Below are positions 34,690 to 42,653 of a DNA stretch of 64,000 bases, in pieces (position 1 is the first letter of the stretch; the number at the start of each line of letters is the position of its first letter). The notes below the pieces were generated by a model. It did no database searches. It saw only the letters and a list, made by a program, of their open reading frames with translations, and was not told where the DNA came from. Source of the DNA: Curvivirga sp965219885 (lineage in GTDB: Bacteria > Pseudomonadota > Alphaproteobacteria > UBA8366 > Aestuariispiraceae); the NCBI RefSeq assembly GCF_965219885.1, contig NZ_CBDCOT010000009.1, positions 2,046,001 to 2,110,000 on the forward strand, written 5' to 3'. A program made the translations under genes and the position numbers.

Positions 34690-35367
34690 ATGCCAACGAT
34701 ATTGTTAACAGGGGCCAATCGCGGGATTGGTAAAGCTTTGGCAGAGACATATGTGGCAGATGGATGGGATGTGATTGGCACATGCCGTGATACATCTAGC
34801 GTGAATATCAAAGGTGTGGAGTTTCATTCGCTGGAAGTCACTGAGCCAGATTCGATAGAACATTTAAAACAAGCTGTGGATGGCCGCGCAATCGATGTTT
34901 TATGGAATAATGCTGGTGTGTATCTTGATAAAGGTAAGGGGTTAAATCAGCTAAGTGATGAAGAATGGTTGAAGACTTTTCATATCAACACAATTGCTCC
35001 AATGCGTCTTGCTTCTGCTTTTGTTGATAATGTAGCAAATTCAAATAATAAGGTTATGGCATTTACTTCTTCCCAAATGGCTTCGATCAAAAGAAATGGT
35101 GGCGGGGCTTATGCCTATCGCTCTTCAAAAACTGCCTTGAATATGGCTGTGAATTGTCTATCGCAAGAAGTCGCATCCAGAGGCGTATCTTGTGTCGTTT
35201 TACATCCGGGATGGGTAGAAACAGATATGGGAGGATCCGAAGCGGACATCACGGTTGAGACAAGTGCGAAGGGGATGAAAAACGTTGTGGATCCCATCAA
35301 CCCTAAATTACAAAACAGCTATAATGGCTTATTCTTTAATTATGATGGATCACCAATTCCCTGGTAA
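34690..35367 (+). CDS. Short-chain dehydrogenase/reductase
   Basis: The 225-residue protein has a Rossmann nucleotide motif TGANRGIG near 7-14, the NNAG motif (WNNAGVYL) and the YxxxK active site (YRSSK). It is the csgA/C-factor-like short type. The substrate is unknown. It lies 40 bp behind the RidA-family gene and 9 bp before an isomerase gene. Confidence 0.92.
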   Translation: MPTILLTGANRGIGKALAETYVADGWDVIGTCRDTSSVNIKGVEFHSLEVTEPDSIEHLKQAVDGRAIDVLWNNAGVYLDKGKGLNQLSDEEWLKTFHINTIAPMRLASAFVDNVANSNNKVMAFTSSQMASIKRNGGGAYAYRSSKTALNMAVNCLSQEVASRGVSCVVLHPGWVETDMGGSEADITVETSAKGMKNVVDPINPKLQNSYNGLFFNYDGSPIPW

Positions 35368-35375
35368 GGTTTGCT

Positions 35376-35978
35376 ATGTCTAAAACTATAGATTTTTATT
35401 ACGAGTTTTCCTCACCTTACGGGTATCTAGCGGCGATGAGAGTGGAAGACGTTGCAGCTAAACATGAGGTCGATATTAACTGGAAACCTTTCTTGTTAGG
35501 AGCAGTCTTCAAGCAAGTGGGGACCAAGCCGCTTCTGGATTATCCGGTTAAGGGCGAATATTCATTAAAGGATATGTATCGAACAGCACGCCTTCATAAT
35601 ATTCCTTTTGAAATGCCTACTTCTTTTCCGTTTATGGCAGTAAATGCCTGCCGTTTGGTTATATGGGCTGCAGGAGAGGATAATAGTAAACGTGCTGAGC
35701 TATCTAAGGCCATTTATAAAGCCTGTTATGAAGGTGGTCAGGTGATCAGCGATAAGGCAGTTCTATTAGATGTCGCCGAAGAATATGGTTATATGCGTGA
35801 TGAGGCTGACGCGGGTATTTCGTCTGATCAAATTAAAGCAAAGTTAAAACAGGAAGTCGAAGAAGGTGTAAAGGCGCAAGTTTTTGGCTCCCCCTTTTTT
35901 GTTGTTGATGGAGAAGCTTTTTGGGGGTTTGATCGTTTAGATCATTTGGATAAATGGCTTGAGACGGGGGGATGGTAA
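35376..35978 (+). CDS. 2-hydroxychromene-2-carboxylate isomerase/DsbA-family protein
   Basis: The 200-residue DsbA-fold protein resembles NahD-type isomerases and kappa-class GST relatives: IDFYYEFSSPYGYLAAMR with the catalytic-type Ser near residue 11, NWKPFLLGAVFK, and the cis-Pro loop VFGSPFFVVDGEAFWGFDRLD. No aromatic-ring degradation genes adjoin it, so the real substrate may be a glutathione conjugate. Confidence 0.88.
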   Translation: MSKTIDFYYEFSSPYGYLAAMRVEDVAAKHEVDINWKPFLLGAVFKQVGTKPLLDYPVKGEYSLKDMYRTARLHNIPFEMPTSFPFMAVNACRLVIWAAGEDNSKRAELSKAIYKACYEGGQVISDKAVLLDVAEEYGYMRDEADAGISSDQIKAKLKQEVEEGVKAQVFGSPFFVVDGEAFWGFDRLDHLDKWLETGGW

Positions 35979-35993
35979 ACGATTTTTGTATGA

Positions 35994-36887
35994 TTATCTT
36001 TCCCCGGATGTCGCTTCTAATATCCAGCTGATAAACGCATCCAAAGCAGGATTTGTTTTCGGATTTTTTTTGTAAGAGAGATAATATCCAGTGTTAAAAT
36101 CACAATTACCATTGGGCCAAAACTTCAGACTCTTATCTTCGATAAAGCGTTGATTGGTTGACTTCCAGCCAAGCATGATACCCCGCCCATCTATTGCGGC
36201 TTGTACAGCTTGTACATAGTTGTCAAAAACATATCTGGGACGAATTTTCCCTGTAATTCCTTGTTTAACAAAGTAATCAGTCCATCCATGCCAGTTTAAA
36301 TTGGCAGAACTTCTTACTTCAATTAGAGGTGCTGAAGTCAAGCCGCCTTGGTCTATAGCAGACTGTATCAAATCCGGTGTGCCAACTGGGCAGGCAATTT
36401 CATCAAAAATCTTAACTGTCTCACCATCTTGCCAGTCGCCTTTACCATAGCGCAGTGCAACATTGATTCCCTGCGTTAATTTGGGTAAATCGGATGGTGG
36501 TGCTTGAATATTTACAGTGAAGTCAGGGTATAGATTATAAAATCCTGATAATTTTGGCATAAGCCAATGGGTTGCCATACCTATTGTGCACGAAACTGTA
36601 ATTTGTTGGCTGGCGTAAACTTCAGTTTCCTGAATGTCTATAATTGTCGATTCAATTAAAGATAAGCCATTTCTTATCGCTCTTGAAAGTCTCAATCCTG
36701 CTTCCGTGGGAACTGCAGGTTTTGCCGTACGATCCATCAGTGTTGTGCCGATATCCTGTTCTAAGTTACGGATAGCCTGTGTCACCGATGGTGGGGATAC
36801 GTTAAGTTCCCTCGCAGCACGCTGCATAGAGCCTAACTGGCAAACTGTATCAAAAATAACGAGAAGTCGAAGAGGAGGGAGATGCAT
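35994..36887 (-). CDS. LysR family regulator (GcvA-like)
   Basis: The 297-residue protein starts with the HTH (LPPLRLLVIFDTVCQLGSMQRAARELNVSPPSVTQAIRNLE) and continues with a LysR substrate-binding domain (about 90-295). It is divergent from the dioxygenase gene at 36997, its probable target. The shared 109-bp gap holds overlapping TTAAC dyads next to its own start. Confidence 0.92.
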   Translation of the reverse strand: MHLPPLRLLVIFDTVCQLGSMQRAARELNVSPPSVTQAIRNLEQDIGTTLMDRTAKPAVPTEAGLRLSRAIRNGLSLIESTIIDIQETEVYASQQITVSCTIGMATHWLMPKLSGFYNLYPDFTVNIQAPPSDLPKLTQGINVALRYGKGDWQDGETVKIFDEIACPVGTPDLIQSAIDQGGLTSAPLIEVRSSANLNWHGWTDYFVKQGITGKIRPRYVFDNYVQAVQAAIDGRGIMLGWKSTNQRFIEDKSLKFWPNGNCDFNTGYYLSYKKNPKTNPALDAFISWILEATSGER

Positions 36888-36892
36888 ATAAC

Positions 36893-36919
36893 TTAACCTA
36901 TTAGTTAACTTATATTAAC
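36893..36919. promoter_or_regulatory. Overlapping LysR-type dyads
   Basis: TTAAC-N6-GTTAA (36893-36908) shares its right half with GTTAA-N6-TTAAC (36904-36919), giving three half-sites at 11-bp steps. Spacing and A/T content fit LysR T-N11-A sites. It abuts the LysR start codon. Confidence 0.55.
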
Positions 36920-36996
36920 TCGTTTCCCTCTTTTTTCAAGCCATATACCATTTTATAACCAGCTTAAATAAAGAATATATAGCAAGGAATTATAAA

Positions 36997-38151
36997 ATGG
37001 GTTTTCAATCCACTATTAATAATGAAATCTTGATTACGGATAATGGTCTTTATGTGCCGCTGGGTGATAAGGGACGTGTATACTTTAACAATTATTGGCT
37101 GCGCGATAATTGCCCGACTTCATTTAATATAAAAACTAGAGAGCGCGTATTTGATATCTTTCATCTGGAAACAGCCCCGATTGCCCAAAATGCTTTTCTG
37201 GATAGTCAAGCGTTGGTTATTGAGTGGCAGAACGAACATCATATTTCCAGAATTCCCCTAACCACGCTTCATGCATATGCCAGTGGAAAACGTCGCCCCG
37301 ATCCAGCAGATATTCCCCGACAGGCTTGGTATGGGGATCATTTTTCTGAAGTGGCGCGTTTTACATATGATGAAATACAATCAGATAAATCTAAGTTACT
37401 TGCCTGGATAAAGGCGATGATTGTAGAGGGCGTATCAATTGTAAATGAAATGCCGGATTCAGATGATGCCCTTACATCATTAGTGAAAAAGATGGGTACT
37501 GTGCGACCTACCTTCTTTGGGGATTATTTTGATGTTCGCACACATATTAACCCAACGAATACAGCCTTTACAGCTTCTGCATTGGAGTTGCATACTGACG
37601 TCCCGGCAGAGGAACAGGCCCCGGGGATTCAATTCCTGCATATGCGTGCAAATAGTGTCGAAGGCGGATTGAACTTATTTGGTGATGGTGTCGCAGCTGC
37701 AAATGATTTCCGGGAAATTGATCCAGAAGGTTTCCGTTTGTTAAGTGAGACGGATATACCGTTTTTCTGTGAACATGATACCTATGATATGCGTGCGTAT
37801 CACAGAGTTATTGAGCTGGATAAGCATGGTGAAGTGTCAGGATTAACAATTAGTCAGCATATGTTGGACTTTATTGATCTTCCTCAAGAGTTTCTTGATC
37901 AATATTATCCTGCATTCTGTCGTTTTGGTCGATTGTTGCAAAGTGACAAATACATTATGAAATTCTCCCTGAAGGCAACGGAATGCATTGTTTTTGACAA
38001 TCACAGAATTGTTCATGGCCGTGCAGCATATTCAGCAAATAGTGGTGAAAGATATTTACGTGGTACATATGCAGATCGCGCTGAAATGCGATCAACCTAT
38101 CGTGCTCTTTTATCAGAAGGTGGGCGATCCAGCTATTTCAAAGCCGCTTGA
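36997..38151 (+). CDS. Gamma-butyrobetaine dioxygenase-like Fe(II)/2-oxoglutarate oxygenase
   Basis: The 384-residue length equals that of known bacterial gamma-butyrobetaine hydroxylase. The N-terminal DUF971-like module (about 15-95, NNYWLRDNCP) is followed by the TauD-fold domain (about 125-375) with iron ligands His199, Asp201 (LHTDVP) and probably His340 (HRIVHGR). The family makes L-carnitine or hydroxylates trimethyllysine. The zinc site of the N-terminal module is incomplete: CPTSFN replaces CPCSDC. The exact substrate is therefore uncertain. It is paired with a divergent LysR gene and followed by a bidirectional terminator. Confidence 0.85.
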   Translation: MGFQSTINNEILITDNGLYVPLGDKGRVYFNNYWLRDNCPTSFNIKTRERVFDIFHLETAPIAQNAFLDSQALVIEWQNEHHISRIPLTTLHAYASGKRRPDPADIPRQAWYGDHFSEVARFTYDEIQSDKSKLLAWIKAMIVEGVSIVNEMPDSDDALTSLVKKMGTVRPTFFGDYFDVRTHINPTNTAFTASALELHTDVPAEEQAPGIQFLHMRANSVEGGLNLFGDGVAAANDFREIDPEGFRLLSETDIPFFCEHDTYDMRAYHRVIELDKHGEVSGLTISQHMLDFIDLPQEFLDQYYPAFCRFGRLLQSDKYIMKFSLKATECIVFDNHRIVHGRAAYSANSGERYLRGTYADRAEMRSTYRALLSEGGRSSYFKAA

Positions 38152-38160
38152 GTTTAAAAC

Positions 38161-38189
38161 AAAAAGGTGCCTTTTCTCGGCACCTTTTT
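38161..38189. terminator. Bidirectional terminator
   Basis: A perfect 11-bp stem AAAAAGGTGCC / GGCACCTTTTT has a 7-nt loop. It serves the dioxygenase gene (+) and the convergent hydrolase gene (-). Confidence 0.9.
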
Positions 38190-38210
38190 GTTTAACTGAC
38201 GTGCTGAATC

Positions 38211-38768
38211 TTAAATGATATCGGCTGTGTTTACCACCTGACAGAATTCATTATGTAAATCAGATAAGCAAACATCATGAATGAGTTGCGCTTTGAATTC
38301 TTGTCCGTCAGGACCAATTCTATCAAATGTTGCGCAGGCATCCCCCACCAATTGGACATCAAATCCTAAATTTCCAGCCATTCTTGTGGACGTGGAAACA
38401 CAATGATTTGTCGTAAGGCCTGATATAACAAGTTTCTGAATGTTCAACCGACGCAAAGAAACTTCTAAATGAGTGCCGACAAAAGCAGAATTCTCTCTTT
38501 TGTGCATCAACGTCTCACTTTCAAGAGGTGCTAGCAGTTGAATGATTTGCCCGGAAGGTTTTTCTTTTCTAAGCGGACTTTTAGAAAGAGTGCTGTGATG
38601 AATAACATGAAAAACAGGTAGGTTGTTCTGACGCCAGTGAGATAACAACAAAGAGGCGTTTTTTTCCGCCTCTGGATTATTACGATTGCCACCCCAGTGA
38701 TCCCAATCGTCAAATCCTTCTTGCCAGTCGATGAGGATGAGGGCGGTATTTGCTTCTACTTTGGACAT
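38211..38768 (-). CDS. Isochorismatase-family cysteine hydrolase
   Basis: The 185-residue protein has the family triad: an Asp in LILIDWQEGF (residue 14), a Lys in LMHKRENSAFVGT and the nucleophilic Cys in TTNHCVSTSTRMAGNLGFDV. Members include nicotinamidase, carbamoylsarcosine and biuret amidohydrolases; the substrate is unclear. It is divergent from an Lrp-type gene that may regulate it. Confidence 0.9.
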   Translation of the reverse strand: MSKVEANTALILIDWQEGFDDWDHWGGNRNNPEAEKNASLLLSHWRQNNLPVFHVIHHSTLSKSPLRKEKPSGQIIQLLAPLESETLMHKRENSAFVGTHLEVSLRRLNIQKLVISGLTTNHCVSTSTRMAGNLGFDVQLVGDACATFDRIGPDGQEFKAQLIHDVCLSDLHNEFCQVVNTADII

Positions 38769-38901
38769 ATTATTTAATCTTTCTTGTGATTAAGTTGATG
38801 TCCGTTATGATCTTCAAATTGGGTAGTATCCTCAATATTTCGAAACCACTTAAAATCGCCTGAAATAGTCGATTCCACTATACTGATAGTTGATTACACA
38901 T

Positions 38902-39342
38902 ATGTCGCAAAACCATCTTGATGACCGTGACCTTAAAATCCTTGATTTGTTAGAAATCAATGCTCGTATGCCAGTAAGTGAATTGGCCCGTGAGGTGAAC
39001 CTGTCACCTACTGCTATAAGGCAAAGATTGGCAAAACTTGAAAGAAATGGAGATATAGCTGCCTATACAATTCGTCGTGCAAAACAGCAGGAAAAAACAG
39101 GCTTACGGGTGTTGATGCTTTTGCGACTAACAGGATCATTTTGTAAGCAGTTAAAAGCAGAATTTGGGCATGTGCCAGAGATCAAAAAGTTTTGGTCAAC
39201 AGCAGGAGAGCTGGATTCTTCCTTGATCCTTGAAGTGTCAGACGTTGGCCGTTTAACAGAAATTACCAATATGTTTAGCGATCATGAATTGGTTACAAAA
39301 GTACAAACACATCTTATCACAGAAACACATATTGATCGTTAA
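38902..39342 (+). CDS. Lrp/AsnC family transcriptional regulator
   Basis: From the ATG at 38902 the product has 146 residues; an in-frame TTG at 38890 is less likely. The N-terminal HTH (DRDLKILDLLEINARMPVSELAREVNLSPTAIRQRLAKLE) is clear. The C-terminal ligand (RAM-like) half is more diverged, with VLMLLRLTGSFC in place of the usual strand. A weak ATAGT-N7-ACTAT dyad sits at 38865-38881 in the divergent promoter region. Confidence 0.9.
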   Translation: MSQNHLDDRDLKILDLLEINARMPVSELAREVNLSPTAIRQRLAKLERNGDIAAYTIRRAKQQEKTGLRVLMLLRLTGSFCKQLKAEFGHVPEIKKFWSTAGELDSSLILEVSDVGRLTEITNMFSDHELVTKVQTHLITETHIDR

Positions 39343-39347
39343 ATCCT

Positions 39348-40295
39348 TTAGCCTTTATCACGTCTGTAATGTTTTTCTAGAACTTCCTTACCCCATGTCA
39401 TACTTGGAAATTCATCAGTCAGCTTAAATTCGAAATCTTCATAGAGTTTGATAGCTGCATCTAAACCAGCAAATGTACTTAAGGTCACTGTTTTAAAACC
39501 TTCTTTATCGCAATAATCCATAGCCGCTTTCATAAGGCGTCGTCCCATGCCATAGCCATGATATGCCTCATCAGCGATAAACCAACGTAAGTGTGCTTTT
39601 CCAGTTTTGTGATCGACATCTTCAATTGTGATGCTTGCGACAACTAGATCGCCTTTGTCACCGTCTAAATAGGACCAAACCTGCGTTTTGGTATTCTGCA
39701 TACTGCAAAATAATTCGCCTGTTTCAGCGGCAACTGCTGCCTCAAAATTAACATCAAACCCAGCATGTTTTGTATAATAAACCCCGTGTAACTTTGCGAT
39801 TTGACCAATGAGACCAGGAAAATACCCTGTTACAAGATGCATTTTAGATTCCTTTGGCTGGATTGTTGATGAGGAGAGGGCAGAAGCATAAATATTTAGT
39901 CCATCAATTATTTTCTGGATATCTTCCTTTGGAAGCTGATCGATAGCGTTTGATACTTGATTGCGGCCAAATTCACAAATCTGATTGTATATCTTTTGAC
40001 CTTCATTGGTTAAGGCGAGTTCCTTCTGTCTGCTATCATGCACTGCACGTTTTTCTATAACATATCCCTGAGCAATCAGTTTTTGGACAAGTCTACTGAC
40101 GGAGGACTTATCCAATTTTAAGGTCTTGGATAAGTCTTTAGCTGTCAGCGCATCAGATAGTCCAATTTCGATAATGCTATGTGTGGCAGAGGGGGATAGA
40201 GCTGTACCTGCCAAGGTGCGACTCATAAAGCCCAGCTCTCTTACCAAGGCACGGGAATGTGATCTGATTTCGTCAATTTTCAAAAACTGTGTCAT
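39348..40295 (-). CDS. MarR regulator fused to GNAT acetyltransferase
   Basis: The 315-residue protein has two parts: a MarR winged helix (about 1-145, with ALTAKDLSKTLKLDKSSVSRLVQKLIAQGYV and a DSRQKELALTNEG wing) and a GNAT domain (about 152-310, with the acetyl-CoA loop YHGYGMGRRLMKAAMDYC). The fusion is a known architecture. It lies 48 bp downstream of the MFS gene, with a perfect palindrome covering its SD region. The acetylation target is unknown. Confidence 0.92.
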   Translation of the reverse strand: MTQFLKIDEIRSHSRALVRELGFMSRTLAGTALSPSATHSIIEIGLSDALTAKDLSKTLKLDKSSVSRLVQKLIAQGYVIEKRAVHDSRQKELALTNEGQKIYNQICEFGRNQVSNAIDQLPKEDIQKIIDGLNIYASALSSSTIQPKESKMHLVTGYFPGLIGQIAKLHGVYYTKHAGFDVNFEAAVAAETGELFCSMQNTKTQVWSYLDGDKGDLVVASITIEDVDHKTGKAHLRWFIADEAYHGYGMGRRLMKAAMDYCDKEGFKTVTLSTFAGLDAAIKLYEDFEFKLTDEFPSMTWGKEVLEKHYRRDKG

Positions 40296-40304
40296 TATGA
40301 AGCT

Positions 40305-40335
40305 CCAATATAGTTGTATATTGCAACTATATTGG
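40305..40335. promoter_or_regulatory. MarR-type palindrome over the marR-gnat SD
   Basis: Perfect 12-bp arms CCAATATAGTTG / CAACTATATTGG flank a 7-bp spacer. It begins 9 bp from the start codon, so binding (or RNA folding) would block both the promoter and the ribosome site. Confidence 0.75.
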
Positions 40336-40343
40336 AGGGAGTG

Positions 40344-41606
40344 TCAAGCGGATTGATTTCTCATTTTAGGCAAAAGGCAGGCGAGTATGAAGATTGTGCT
40401 TGCAGAAAATGTTAGAAGATAGAAGAGCTTATCAAAGCCCCAAGTTCCATGGATATAGCCAATCAAAGGCAAAGTGAGTGCTAAAACGGTAAAGGAGACA
40501 ACATAGCGTAGGCCGTATATACGGGCACGGTTCTCTCCTGTTGATGATTGGCCCACCAGATAATCCATAATAGGGATGTCACCGAAAGTGCCGATCATGA
40601 AACCTAGGGTGATCCAAAAGACGATACTACCTTCCATTATAAGCATTAAGCCAAAAAAGATGATTTGGATGAAGGAGACGCATGCAAGGATGTACTTGGC
40701 TTCTACCTTATCAAGCATGTATCCAACAATCAGTTGGGCCAAAGAGGCGGCCGTAAACACAATAAAAGCGAGAGATCCGATGAGGCTTACACCAAGTTTA
40801 ATACCAATGAAATCATGGGTGAATTGATTTACTTCGGTTGCGAGAAAGGATAGCCGCTCCTCCATAATTTTAGGCAGGGCATAGGTTGTTGCTTGAAAAA
40901 TAAGTGAGCCAATTGCAGCTAATAAAAAGACAATAACTGTAACTTTTAATAAGTCGTCTCTGCTAATTGTAATACCTGTTTCGACGGAAGCAGCCTTACG
41001 AGGCATTCGTTTATTGATATATGCTAGGCGATGATAGGCATATATCAATCCTACTATAAATGAGAATATGCCGGGTAAAATGAAGGCCATGCGCCATCCA
41101 AGAACATCAACGATGAGGGCTGTTATGACTGCAGCGCAGGCCACGCCAAGATTTCCCCAGACACCATTGATGGCGATGCGCATGCCTGTCTTGTCCCAGA
41201 CAGTTGTTACTATTGCGAGGCCCACAGGATGATAGATTGCGGCAAAGATACCAATAATGAATAACCCAAGGCCAATTTCAAACGGCGTATTTGAAAAGCC
41301 TGTTAAGACAGATGTTAGTCCGATCCCCACAAAAAATATTGTCATCATGCCGTCATATGACCAGCGATCGGCAAGCCAGCCTGCGGGTAGTGAAAATAAA
41401 CCAAATGCGAAGAAGCCCGGTGTTGCATATAGCAAGAGATCAGCATAGCTGACTTGCCATTCATAGATGAGGACAAGTGCGGCTAAAGTGCCAAAGATTA
41501 ATGTGAAGTAATGATCAAGAAAATGACCAATGTTCAAGAGCAAAAAGTAACGGTTTGTTGAGGATGTCATCTGAAGTCTCATATCAAAATCGGTTTTAGA
41601 TGACAT
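40344..41606 (-). CDS. Major facilitator superfamily transporter
   Basis: The 420-residue protein has about twelve membrane segments and the MFS loop 2-3 motif region GWLADRWSYDGMM. A hydrophilic loop near the middle (around RLAYINKRMPRKAASVETG) splits the two halves. The substrate is unknown. It is divergent from an AraC-type gene and upstream of a MarR-GNAT fusion, which suggests inducible export of a toxic small molecule. Confidence 0.92.
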   Translation of the reverse strand: MSSKTDFDMRLQMTSSTNRYFLLLNIGHFLDHYFTLIFGTLAALVLIYEWQVSYADLLLYATPGFFAFGLFSLPAGWLADRWSYDGMMTIFFVGIGLTSVLTGFSNTPFEIGLGLFIIGIFAAIYHPVGLAIVTTVWDKTGMRIAINGVWGNLGVACAAVITALIVDVLGWRMAFILPGIFSFIVGLIYAYHRLAYINKRMPRKAASVETGITISRDDLLKVTVIVFLLAAIGSLIFQATTYALPKIMEERLSFLATEVNQFTHDFIGIKLGVSLIGSLAFIVFTAASLAQLIVGYMLDKVEAKYILACVSFIQIIFFGLMLIMEGSIVFWITLGFMIGTFGDIPIMDYLVGQSSTGENRARIYGLRYVVSFTVLALTLPLIGYIHGTWGFDKLFYLLTFSASTIFILACLLPKMRNQSA

Positions 41607-41615
41607 TCAAATAGC

Positions 41616-41643
41616 ATTGGCGTATTTTATATGTATTGCCAAT
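41616..41643. promoter_or_regulatory. Dyad between the divergent MFS and AraC genes
   Basis: Arms ATTGGC / GCCAAT with a 16-bp AT-rich spacer occupy the centre of the 55-bp divergent gap. It is a likely AraC-family operator. Confidence 0.5.
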
Positions 41644-41661
41644 TAATATAGAAAATAAGAC

Positions 41662-42444
41662 ATGAATTTACAAAACCAGCATATTAATGAAAGTGGCTTG
41701 TTAGAGTTGCCGCAGGCTTTGGTGGCTTGGGCTCGGGATTATGCGGATGGTGAGGAAATTGAGCTGCATCATCATAGTAAAATTCAATTATTATATGCAT
41801 CTTCCGGTGTGATGAGGTTATTAACTAATGATCAGGCTTGGATTGTGCCACAAAATACGGCTGTTCTTATTCCGGCTTACTTAGATCATGCTATCCTGAT
41901 GCATGGAAATGTAGAGATGCGTAGTCTTTATTTAAACGATACTGCGCCGCGCACAATTTCAAATGGTATTGAAGTAGTCGCTGTTTCCCCACTGATGTGC
42001 GAATTGATACTTGCTCTTTGTAATGAGCCTACCGTGATCCAACCGGAAAGTCGAGGGGACCTCCTCTCAAAACTGTTGTTTGATGAATTATCGCGGATGG
42101 AAGAGCTTTCATTGAGTATTCCAATGCCACAAGAGTTCCGCCTTCAAAAAATCTGCAGTTTGATTTTAGAGGATCCATCCAATCAAGATACGTTAGAGCT
42201 ATGGTCAGAGAAGATTGGCGCTTCTTCCAGAACAATTTCACGACTATTTGAGAAAGATATAGGGATTTCATTTGGGCGCTGGCGACAATTGGTCCGATTT
42301 CATCATGCAATGGAAGGGCTTGCTAAGGGGGAGGCTGTAAAAGTGGTTGCAGCGAAATGTGGTTATGGCAGTGCAAGTGCCTTCAGCTATGCTTTTCATA
42401 AGGAAATGGGGGTTAGCCCTACCTCTCTTTTTTCTGATCAGTAG
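41662..42444 (+). CDS. AraC family transcriptional regulator
   Basis: The 260-residue protein has an N-terminal cupin (about 25-100: ELHHHSKIQLLYASSGVMRL) and a C-terminal double HTH (about 165-258: WSEKIGASSRTISRLFEKDIG, VAAKCGYGSASAFSYAFHKEMGVSPTSLF). This layout is shared with regulators that face the MFS exporter they control. Divergent placement from the MFS gene supports that role. Confidence 0.93.
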   Translation: MNLQNQHINESGLLELPQALVAWARDYADGEEIELHHHSKIQLLYASSGVMRLLTNDQAWIVPQNTAVLIPAYLDHAILMHGNVEMRSLYLNDTAPRTISNGIEVVAVSPLMCELILALCNEPTVIQPESRGDLLSKLLFDELSRMEELSLSIPMPQEFRLQKICSLILEDPSNQDTLELWSEKIGASSRTISRLFEKDIGISFGRWRQLVRFHHAMEGLAKGEAVKVVAAKCGYGSASAFSYAFHKEMGVSPTSLFSDQ

Positions 42445-42468
42445 ATGTAAGAAATCTTTTTACTTAAA

Positions 42469-42490
42469 TTGACGTTTACGTAAACGTCAA
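42469..42490. promoter_or_regulatory. LiuR operator upstream of liuB
   Basis: This is a perfect 22-bp palindrome with half-site TTGACGTTTAC. It shares the ACGTTTACGT core with the site before liuR and contains a TTGACG hexamer that could be a -35. It ties the carboxylase operon to the LiuR regulon. Confidence 0.9.
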
Positions 42491-42527
42491 CTGATGTTAT
42501 AAGAACTCAAATGACGCAGGAAAGGTT

Positions 42528-42611
42528 ATGCACGATCTTTTTCAGATACTGATGAGAATATGTGATACGTTTCCTAAGAAGTTGTTTCTATTGATGGATC
42601 ATATGAAATAA
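42528..42611 (+). CDS. Possible 27-codon leader peptide before liuB
   Basis: A short frame with a strong upstream AGGAAAGG starts at ATG 42528 and ends TAA 42611. It has five Leu among 27 residues (MHDLFQILMR... FLLMDHMK). It lies between the LiuR palindrome and liuB. It could be a chance frame, and no attenuator stem-loop is evident. Confidence 0.25.
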   Translation: MHDLFQILMRICDTFPKKLFLLMDHMK

Positions 42612-42653
42612 CCCTGTAGTTTAACCTGTGACGATACAGCCGAGGAAACGAGC

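Noticed and set aside
36997..38151. Taurine dioxygenase (TauD) annotation for the 2-oxoglutarate oxygenase
   Set aside because: The N-terminal DUF971-like module and the length fit the gamma-butyrobetaine/trimethyllysine dioxygenase group, not TauD.
42510..42530. Alternative short frame starting ATG at 42510
   Set aside because: It lacks an SD and overlaps the better-supported short frame at 42528.
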